DNA of 64,000 nt, taken from Meconema thalassinum (taxonomy: Eukaryota > Arthropoda > Insecta > Orthoptera > Tettigoniidae). Within the stretch, counting starts at the first letter, position 1, and the number at the start of each line of letters is the position of its first letter. The notes below the pieces were generated by a model, which saw nothing but the letters and a program-made list of their open reading frames with translations, searched no databases and had not been told where the DNA came from. The stretch spans positions 237,786,297 through 237,850,296 of the forward strand of contig OX336396.1 of assembly GCA_946902985.2 (NCBI GenBank), read 5' to 3'. Below, piece after piece: positions 56,845-64,000 of the stretch. The translations under genes were made by a program, and so were the position numbers.

Positions 56845-56916
56845 GACACACTTTTTTTCGCCCTGTGTTGATCTCATAAGTCTACTTTCATTTTTTGCAA
56901 AAATCGAAAATAGGCT
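53907..56916 (-). mobile_element. Helentron-like element, copy HLE-6, with expanded tandem array
   Basis: Minus orientation. The 5' end at 56916 reads AGCCTATTTTCGATTTTTGC, and the 3' end at 53907 has the hairpin GTTCTTTACTGAAC and tail ATCTTGTT. A (CA)n/(AGAC)n tract lies at 56790-56845 in the position of the (GT)n of the other copies. It is longer than its relatives because the internal unit is repeated about ten times (54060-56780). No coding region is supported. Confidence 0.72.
54060..56780. repeat. 293-bp tandem array, about ten units
   Basis: GAGGTGCCCTTTGCT starts at 54059/54060, 54353, 54647, 54940, 55233, 55528, 55821, 56114 and 56408, with a variant at 56704; spacing is 293-296. 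Most units contain CAAGATGGCGGCGATATAAA (a YY1/Pho-like ATGGC core next to TATAAAA) and AAGATGGCCGCCAT. A related array of about four units is in HLE-5. Confidence 0.93.
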
Positions 56917-57120
56917 AATTAAGTACTGAAATTACCTGAATTGATAGTTGGGAGAATATCTGGAGAAGATTTAGTATTAAATGTTCACTCTTCCGCTGTC
57001 ATAGACTCGCCAACCCACCCAAATAGGAACACGACTTATATAGTTGAAATTGCAGCTCTGACGGCCATCTTTCTCACTGATTCAATAATGCCAACCCCAC
57101 GCATTTGGTACTATTTCGCC
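56917..57120. other. Short unassigned stretch
   Basis: One frame (56941-57177) crosses it but has no recognised motif. Confidence 0.45.
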
Positions 57121-57320
57121 CAGACCAATGGTTTTGACAATGGTTATATCCTAACCCGCCCAGACCAATGGTTTTGACAATGGTTACAACCTAACCCGCC
57201 CAGACCAATGGTTTTGTGTGAACCGTGCCCCGCTAGGTCGCACCTACCCCCGACCATCTAACTTTCGTTTTGTACAATCCAATGGTTACAACCTAACCCG
57301 CCCAGACTAATGGTTATGAC
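57117..57320. repeat. 40-bp short tandem repeat, CCAATGG-rich
   Basis: CAGACCAATGGTTTTGACAA starts at 57121 and 57161, with a partial copy at 57201 (CAGACCAATGGTTTTG) and a diverged copy near 57302. Confidence 0.9.
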
Positions 57321-57339
57321 AGCAAAGCAAAAGAACGGA

Positions 57340-57716
57340 TCATAAAGGCATTATAGTATTGGCAGCCTAGCCCATGTTTCCATAGCAACAGGCCACTATC
57401 AAATAAGAATAATCGATTATTATTATTAGTATTATTATTCTCGTATCAGAAACAAACATTGTAAATATATAACACAGTTATTATATTATCTTTGCCCGAA
57501 ACTTGGCCACTTCCAGTGCATTCTGTGTCCCCCGACGAAGATCTTGCTGGATATATTGTAGCAGTATTGGCAACCTAGATCATGTTCCCATATAGCAACC
57601 AATAGGCCATTATCGAATAGCAATAATCGGTTGTTTAGCAATACTGACATAGATCCCTTCTATTGTTGGATATACTGTAGTAGTATTGGCAGCCTAGATC
57701 ATAATTATTACCATAG
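57340..57716. repeat. Decayed repeat interrupted by the Penelope-like element
   Basis: Several copies of AGTATTGGCAGCCTAGATCA...CCATAGCAACAGGCC...CGAATAAGAATAATCG occur at 57356, 57560 and 57678, and after the Penelope-like element at about 59320-59480. The two sides are one repeat block split by that insertion. Confidence 0.65.
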
Positions 57717-57817
57717 CAAGAGTTTAGTGCTTTTCAGTCGGTCAACACGAATGTACCCAAAAGAGATGGGTTATGCCCTAATCCTGAAATAAATTACATG
57801 CGATTAATAAAACACTA

Positions 57818-57858
57818 GGATGACCAGTTTCGATCGTCAAGCGATCATCATCAGATCC
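57818..57858 (-). ncRNA. Minimal hammerhead ribozyme, left arm
   Basis: Minus-strand order: GGAT, CTGATGA, stem II GATCG/CGATC with loop CTTGA, GAAA, very short stem III (AC/GT), cleavage triplet GTC, ATCC. GGAT pairs with ATCC as stem I. All invariant core bases are present. It lies in the sense orientation of the element, downstream of its coding region. Confidence 0.82.
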
Positions 57859-58517
57859 AATACACTTAGCCTATAAAATCTATGTTTGAAATACAGGTGA
57901 AAATATTTACAATATGTACAATTATTTAGTTGCAGTATTGGTACTGCAACTGTCAGTGTATGCTAAATGCAGTATATATGTTAGGTGAAATGCTAAATGG
58001 TGATGGCTATCCGGAGAATGTACTTTAGAGAGATTATATGGTTGTAAACTATGGTTAGACTATAAAATTTTAGGCTAACTACTTATCTGATTGTCTTCCG
58101 TACTACAGCTATTCGCAGTTTCCGTGCTCACTTGAACTCGCTGTGCGGTCGACTGCGGTGGTTATCTTAACGACTGGTTTTTCCCTGCCTTCCCCCCCTG
58201 TCCCTACGTGCTGTGGGGAGTGATCGCGATGTGTTTATGTGAGGTGATGCCAACCTAGATAAGATGTATGTTATTGAATGAGGTGGATCTACAACTATTA
58301 AAGACCGTGGATTAGTCCTCGCCACGCGTGGAGCATAACCCATTCGAACTAAGCGTTGACGGTCTTATGAGGACGTCCCGGCACCTTTAATACTGCCTCT
58401 AATATGGGCCTTGGTTTATTGCAGAAGAAAAGTACATCGTACACCTGATCCAGATAACATTTACCTATTAAAAAACCCCTAATTTCCCCCCTTTTTTTAT
58501 CTAGCTTGGCTGTGTCG

Positions 58518-58881
58518 CTAAATTGTGTTTTGTTTCCGACAGGGTGTGTTTTTTAGTAGCGTGAAGAGGGGTGAGCTCTCCATGAACGTGTGTTCATTTA
58601 GATTGTTGGGATTGTTTCGTTTGGCTAGGTGTATCTCGATTGCTTCCTTTATGTCAAGAGCTCTGCCTTTCGATTCGTGATGGATTATTTTAAGGTCCGA
58701 CTCTATGTTGGTAAAGCTATGCCCTGCGTCACACATATGTTCGCACACGGCTGAATGTGTTCCGTATCTTATCGCATTTCTATGTTCATTATAACGTGTG
58801 TCTACTCGCCTTCCACTCTGCCCGATGTAATTAGCTTGACAATCGGTGTCTTGGCACGTTATAGAATATACCCCTGACCTT
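58518..58881 (-). pseudogene. GIY-YIG endonuclease domain of Penelope-like element (truncated)
   Basis: About 120 residues open from the right arm to the stop at 58518. SGVYSITC and ANYIGQSGRRVDTR supply the GIY-YIG core (GVYSI for GIY, NYIGQ for YIG), with the cysteines (CQDTDC) typical of Penelope endonucleases. RYNEH and CEHMCDAGHSF and then AIEIHLAKR complete the conserved C-terminal pattern. This nuclease nicks DNA to prime reverse transcription. The catalytic reverse transcriptase upstream is missing, so the copy cannot move by itself. Confidence 0.85.
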
Positions 58882-59137
58882 GAATAGCTGTAGTACGGAA
58901 GACAATCAGATAAGTAGTTAGCCTAAAATTTTATAGTCTAACCATAGTTTACAACCATATAATCTCTCTAAAGTACATTCTCCGGATAGCCATCACCATT
59001 TAGCATTTCACCTAACATATATACTGCATTTAGCATACACTGACAGTTGCAGTACCAATACTGCAACTAAATAATTGTACATATTGTAAATATTTTCACC
59101 TGTATTTCAAACATAGATTTTATAGCCTAAGTGTATT

Positions 59138-59178
59138 GGATCTGATGATGATCGCTTGACGATCGAAACTGGTCATCC
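59138..59178 (+). ncRNA. Minimal hammerhead ribozyme, right arm
   Basis: Same 41 bases as at 57818-57858 but on plus, as expected from the inverted arms: stem I 59138-59141 with 59175-59178, CTGATGA 59142-59148, stem II 59150-59154 with 59160-59164, GAAA 59165-59168, predicted cleavage after 59174. It is antisense to the element's coding strand. Confidence 0.82.
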
Positions 59179-59279
59179 TAGTGTTTTATTAATCGCATGT
59201 AATTTATTTCAGGATTAGGGCATAACCCATCTCTTTTGGGTACATTCGTGTTGACCGACTGAAAAGCACTAAACTCTTG

Positions 59280-59727
59280 TTTACTAAGGCAACACTGAAA
59301 ATATGGCTTCAAACACCACAATATTACCATAGCAACAGGCCAATATCGAATAAGAATAATCGATTTTTAGCAACTGACGCAGATCCCTTCTATTGTTGGA
59401 TATATTGTAGTAGTATTCGCAGCCTAGATCATATTACCATAGCATCAGGCCACTATCGATTAGGAATAAACAATTGTTTAGCGACACTTACGCTTTCTCG
59501 CGGAACCCTTCTCTTGGCCACATAGCCTAATTTACCATAATAATATCATAGCGTTTACGCTATGGTAATATCTAGGAACGTAGTAACATCAAATTTCGAT
59601 TACTGAGGCAACACTGAAAATGGTTTCAAACACCATAATCTATGAACATCTTACTATTATTGAAAGTTAGTACAACAATCGGTCGTGAGATAGTACGAAC
59701 CCGGAGTGTTAGTTTTTTTTCTTCTAT
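59280..59727. other. Continuation of the decayed repeat, otherwise unassigned
   Basis: Includes repeat pieces at about 59320-59480 and a short palindrome CATAGCGTTTACGCTATG (59547-59564). No gene. Confidence 0.5.
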
Positions 59728-59740
59728 CATCTCCAAATGT

Positions 59741-60260
59741 GGCGGCTTCAGTGGCGTGGTCGGTAGCATGATGAGCTTCTATGCCCAAGATAGCGGGTTC
59801 AAACCCGGCCGAAGCCGTCGAATTTTTTAAGAGCTTTAGAAATCCCTCAGTATGCCTTCCTTCGGAGGGGAAGTAAAACCGGCTGTCCCATGTCATAGAT
59901 TTATGGCATGTTAAAGAACCTTCCACTAATTACACCTGTGTGAAGCTAAATTGTATAGGTTAGGAATTTAAACAACGCTCTTAGGTTTCTACGTTCGTTG
60001 CCAAGAGCCGACTGTGGTGGCGTCTAGTAGCTAAGTTCTGAACTAGGCCTAGTAGTCGTTGACGGTGACGTTTGTCGGCAAAAGTAGGAACTATTTGAAA
60101 AATTCAAAGTTGCAGTCCTTACTTGAATTAAAAAACAGATATACATACTAATACAGCCATCACAATTAACACCGGTTATCAGACAGATTCTACACACACC
60201 CAAAGTACACGGGATACATGACCGCGTTGTCGCAGCCCCTAAACTGAGGAACCAACCTAC
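59741..60260 (+). mobile_element. SINE-B, full length
   Basis: 520 bp, flanked by CATCTCCAAATGT (59728-59740) and CATCTCCAAGTGT (60261-60273), one mismatch. Head: A-box GTGGCGTGGTCGGTAGCATG and B-box GGGTTCAAACCC (near 59796). The tail ends GAGGAACCAACC. Confidence 0.92.
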
Positions 60261-60273
60261 CATCTCCAAGTGT

Positions 60274-60717
60274 CATTTAAAATTTTATAAATATGTTCTT
60301 CTATGAACATAAAATTTGAGTGTCATAAAAAAAGAAAGACATTCAAATTTCTTTGAACATAGAATTTTAATGATATTATTGTTATTATTATTATTCATTT
60401 GGAAGTAATCTAATGGTCCCCAACTGATATGGAAGATGTAGGAAAATACGAACAATGTTGACCAAATATCAAATAGCCTACACCACTTCAAATATTCTCG
60501 TTCCTGAGCGTAACATTAACAAAATTATATCTTTTGCTAGACGTATAATAATAACATACCCATGATAAATGTTTCTCAGTGTAATGGAAGATTTTTTAGA
60601 GTGTAAACACAATCAGCATACTTTAGCCCATATGGTGCAGGGATATATGGTGACTCAGTTACCATTTAATTCAATTACCATTTTTAAACAAATGTATCAT
60701 GTCTTTTATTCATTAGC
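60274..60717. other. Unassigned stretch
   Basis: AT-rich with a short inverted pair ATGAACATAAAATTTGA / TCAAATTTCTTTGAACAT around 60302-60360. No gene recognised. Confidence 0.5.
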
Positions 60718-60732
60718 AGAAGAATGCTAATA

Positions 60733-61114
60733 AACTTTCTTCGGCTTTTCCCAATTAATTGGGGTCGTCGGAGCCAACCAGGCTCATTTTGGTTTTGGCC
60801 GGAGATTTAAAGCCGGTTGCCCTTCCTGACACCACGTGATTTTTCAGTTGAAAAAAAGGAAGGAAGATTGTAGTTTTATGTGACCGTGAATCTTGCGATT
60901 ATGAGCCACGGGACCTCCTTTTAATATGGAATCCGAACCACAGGACATGGCATTTCACTTCGAAAATCTCACATGCATTGACCGGGAATCGAACCCGGGC
61001 CACCTTGGTGAGAGATTTTTCAGTTGAAAATTGCACCCTGCTGTCACCGGGATTAGAACCTCGGCCATCCGGGAGAAAGACGAGCAGCTAAGCCAGTGTG
61101 CCATCACGCTCCCC
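60733..61114 (-). mobile_element. SINE-G (tRNA-derived), two B-box-like motifs
   Basis: Flanks AGAAGAATGCTAATA (60718-60732) and AGAAGAAAACTAATA (61115-61129), two mismatches. On minus the head runs from 61114 with A-box-like GTGATGGCACACTGGCTTAG and a degenerate B-box (GAGGTTCTAATCCC, about 61047-61060). A second, perfect one is CCCGGGTTCGATTCCCGG (about 60983-61000). The tail holds GGCTCCGACGACCCCAATTA. Confidence 0.85.
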
Positions 61115-61129
61115 AGAAGAAAACTAATA

Positions 61130-63540
61130 GACTACATAAATGTTATGTACTTATAGAATTTTGTACTAAGTGACCAATTAAAAGTCAATCGGTAGAAATT
61201 AATGTAACACTATATTAATATAGACTAAACTTACAGTGAATCCTCCAAGGTTCTTTGAAGTTTAGTACGGTATGGTAAGTTCCCTTTTAACACAGTATTA
61301 CTTGCTAAACTCCGTCCAAGCAATCTGCGAAGTGCCAGTGTGAATACACTTAATCTGCGCACAGGAGTAACTCTGCTGACTGGCCAATGAGGCGTGATGC
61401 TACTGAATAATAAGCGCAGGTGGGAGGCGCGACCTTGGATTCAACCAACTCTCGCAACGGCTGGGCTACCAAGCTCCAGCTATCGCATTCTCTTTTCACT
61501 TCCTCTGTGTGTCTTCATGCGCAAACCTACTTCACAGATTCCGTGGATGAGGTATAGTTCTTTTTAGAGCGCCGTTACTCGCTAGTGAGTGCAGTGCTCA
61601 TCTTTACATTAATAGGCAGTAATATGCTCCTATAAAGATGAATCGATTTGAGATGGTCATTGATTTAGGATCGCGAATACTAATATTCAAACAAATATGA
61701 AATAGAAGTATGCTCATATGAAATATAAAAAATCAAAACGATGTAATCCAAAATGAAAGTAAAAAACAGTTTACATTATTGTAAAATGAATGGAATTCAG
61801 TCTTCAATCAATGAAACTGCTTCGCCTCCCTATAACTTACAGACAATTCTGTTTCAGAGTTGTGAACATCTTCATAAACCTCATCTATGCAATCACTCTC
61901 ATTCTTGAAGTCCACTTCCTCAGCTGTTTCATCCAAAAACGGAAGTATCAGATCAGTGGATGATATTATAAAACTTGTAAAATTCTCCAGCAACAGTCAA
62001 AGTACCGGTATAGTACTACTTATCATTTCACAAGCATAAGACAATGCGTGGAATTGTACTGACACTCTTACTCGCTACTGAGCCCTCCGCTCACCGAAAG
62101 TTGCGCTGTCATGTTTAATATTGGACCGAGAATCTTTGTTTACTAACATAAGGGAAATGACTGACTCCTCCCCTTCCTAACAGTCTGTTTGAAAGGTATA
62201 AGAAGTTTCAAAAGAAGAGGTCTTATAACATTGCAACAATAAGACTATTCAACAGGTGTGAGCGTGACGCTCACCTAGCGAGTAACCACGGGTTAACACA
62301 ACAAATTCAAATACTGAAGTGGTATAGTCTTCCTGTTGAGTCAGACGCTGACCTAGAGTTATGTTTATGTGCCCTCTAGGCTGACAGTCTCCAGCTTTTT
62401 GTTGTTGCCAGGGAGAAACCAACATCTTGTCTCTATTATGCCTGTAGAAGAGATGTGCATTTATAACAAAAGCATTCATATCACCACCAGGGCCGCCAAG
62501 AAGGGAGGGCAAGGGGGCAAATGCACAGGGGCCCATAAGCAATGAGGGCCGGTAGTTTTAGTTCATTGTAGCTACTTTTGTATCATGTAAAATAACTTAA
62601 ATCTGTCCGAGGCTTTGCAGAGTAAGGATGTCGATTTGTCTACAGCTGTGCAGAAGATATATCATGTTACCAAAGTTTTAACTGTTACGATAAATGTGGC
62701 AGAAAAACGCCTCATAGGTAGGCTGTATTATGACAGTATTGGCAGAAACCATTCATTTGGTAAAGGATTTTTTTTGACTCTGAAAATTACAAAAAAAATA
62801 CGCTGTAATGTACCTTTATGTTCGATGATATCGAAATGTAAATATTTTATGTCAGAAAACTGTACTATAAGTTTTCATTATGATACAGTTTCTCCCACCA
62901 ATCAGAGCTCAAGAAACAGTTGTGTGACCAATTAGGTGAGGATAGCATTGCAGCTGTGCTAACTTCCATGGCCCCCTATTTTAAATTTCACTGCGTGGCA
63001 AGTGTCATAGTGAGGTATTCCAGGAGGCAATGGTCAAATACAAGGTATTCTCTGCGTCCCATGCGCTCTGTTCAGTACATAAAACTGGTGAAATATCGAA
63101 AGATATTTATGAATATTTATGTTCGAAAATAAAATAGTTATAATTATCATCGAACATAAACAGTCGTATGCAACTCGCCTATAAAGGTAATTTAGACACT
63201 CGTATGGAAATCAACGAGCATAGCTCTTTTTATAAAGATACTCGTGTCTTAATTATTGCCATTATAGGCTCGTTGCATAATGTACTATATTCTACCCCCA
63301 GAAGAGTATTTAATATGACTCTAAGTTGGAATTTATAACTTTAGGAATAATGTACTGTAATTTAATGTTGAATCTGCTATCAAACTAATGCAGAGTTTTA
63401 AAATGCTACTTATTTTTCATTACGTACTGGTAATTAAAGTAAAGACTTACAAAATTGAAAATATATTTACTTATTGTATTAAAATTACTCAAATATCCTA
63501 AATCGTTTTGTGTACTTTGCAAAATATAGTTCATAAAATA
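61130..63540. other. 2.4 kb with no recognised feature
   Basis: The largest stretch without repeats shared inside the window. The frame 61808-61993 on minus encodes an acidic segment (LILPFLDETAEEVDFKNESD) and is followed by a donor-like GTAAGT (61836-61841), but no convincing acceptor precedes it. Other frames are short. It may be genuine single-copy intergenic or intronic DNA. Confidence 0.45.
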
Positions 63541-63564
63541 CACTGATCAAAAACAGTTTTGCAT
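63541..63564. repeat. Tc1-type terminal repeat fragment
   Basis: TA/CACTGATCAAAAACAGTTTTGC resembles the terminus of the intact Tc1 element (CACACATCAAAAAAAGTTTTGC at 20935). No partner end was found in the window. Confidence 0.5.
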
Positions 63565-63679
63565 ATTGCATGATGTTGTATTTTCATCGCTGTATGCCGA
63601 CATCTCATTTTTGCACATTGGCTCATGTATTAACTCTAAGATAACACGTTTGTTTCTTTGTACCGTACACTGTTATCGG

Positions 63680-63876
63680 ACACGGAGTTTGTGCATACAA
63701 CCTGCACAAATGGGGAAGCGACCAGACCCCTGCTGTGATTGTGGTACATCGAACCAGACCATCAGGCACATTGTCGAAGATTGCAAACTAACAGCGTACC
63801 TAGGTGATCCTAACAACTTTTTCAGTGCTACACCATCGAGCCTGGATTGGAGAAACAGACTGGACATAAGGTTGTA
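63680..63876 (+). pseudogene. LINE ORF2 C-terminal zinc-binding fragment
   Basis: Encodes GKRPDPCCDCGTSNQTIRHI followed by VEDC, the CxC...H...C pattern that ends many insect LINE ORF2 proteins, and then LDWRNRLDIRL before the stop. Nothing upstream resembles reverse transcriptase, so it is a 3' remnant. Confidence 0.65.
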
Positions 63877-63919
63877 ATAAGGTTGATATCTGTGCTTGTA
63901 TGTACTTTTAGTTATTATT

Positions 63920-64000
63920 GTGGCTTCGGTGGCGTAGTTGGTAGCATGCTGAGCTTCTATGCCCAAGGTCGCGGGTTCAAACCCGGCCGAAGTCGTTGGA
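63920..64000 (+). mobile_element. SINE-B head, cut by window end
   Basis: A-box TGGCGTAGTTGGTAGCATGC and B-box GGGTTCAAACCC, nearly identical to the head of the 14348-14868 copy. The rest lies beyond the window. Confidence 0.88.

Larger units (their letters stand above)
57717..59279 (-). mobile_element. Penelope-like retroelement, 5'-truncated, inverted 398-bp arms
   Basis: Left arm 57717-58114 and right arm 58882-59279 are inverted copies of equal length that look nearly identical. The 767-bp centre encodes, on minus, the GIY-YIG endonuclease end of a Penelope-type polyprotein, followed by a 3' UTR. The reverse transcriptase part is absent because the coding region is cut at the inner edge of the right arm. 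Repeated, sometimes inverted, pseudo-LTRs and encoded hammerhead ribozymes are known features of Penelope-like elements, and both are present here. Confidence 0.85.

Noticed and set aside
57345..59640. Single large palindrome centred near 58500 as an assembly artefact
   Set aside because: The arms stop at exact Penelope-like boundaries and the flanking repeat resumes on both sides, so a real inverted-arm element is the better reading.
62475..62545. CCAGGGCCGCCAAGAAGGG...GGGGCCC as a transposon terminus
   Set aside because: No inverted partner or target duplication found.

Overview
The window looks like repeat-dominated, intron/intergenic DNA of a large-genome arthropod, most likely an insect. 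The evidence is AT-rich DNA full of Helitrons, Helentron-like rolling-circle elements, Tc1/mariner elements, a Ty3/gypsy retrotransposon, several non-LTR retrotransposons, a Penelope-like element and at least seven tRNA-derived SINE types. An orthopteroid insect is my best guess but is inference only. There is no bacterial operon structure, and no complete host gene can be supported. Two short intervals (40545-40703 on +, about 42998-43131 on -) look like possible host exons.

Region 1-34600 is one deeply nested locus. The oldest layer I can see is a non-LTR retrotransposon ORF (20698-20862, 32556-33862, 34208-about 34600). Two Helitrons of the same family sit in it in the same orientation: Helitron A (starts about 4 bases left of the window, ends 20697) and Helitron B (20863-32555). 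Each begins near TCTATATTTTTTG, ends in a hairpin plus CTAG, carries a 128-bp minisatellite and a 151-bp tandem repeat, and removing B restores the reading frame exactly. A received a SINE, a Helentron-like element (4035-5560) and a 14.5-kb block (5711-20257). That block runs from the 5' end of one Helentron-like element to the 3' end of another and encloses a different Helitron family (C), including a head-to-tail dimer at 7618-12791. B received an apparently intact Tc1 element (20935-22399) and a young gypsy-type LTR retrotransposon (22531-29039).

Region 34600-44900 is a patchwork. It holds an RTE-like LINE on the minus strand (35486-36340 and 37725-38100) split by a plus-strand LINE (36533-37710), an internally deleted Tc1 element with long terminal repeats (38898-39847), SINEs, decayed repeats, and the two exon candidates.

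Region 44900-57000 holds three more Helentron-like elements (44936-46440, 49036-50287, 53907-56916; the last has about ten 293-bp tandem units). It also holds a TA-flanked terminal-inverted-repeat transposon (47917-52524) that is itself a landing pad for SINEs, and a decayed mariner (about 52690-53732).

Region 57000-64000 holds a 40-bp tandem repeat, a 5'-truncated Penelope-like element with 398-bp inverted arms that each encode a minimal hammerhead ribozyme (57717-59279), more SINEs, LINE and Tc1 fragments, and roughly 2.4 kb (61130-63540) in which I recognise nothing.

Element boundaries were read by eye from duplicated target sites, terminal repeats and internal copies within the window. 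Family names come from motif recognition and no database search was possible.
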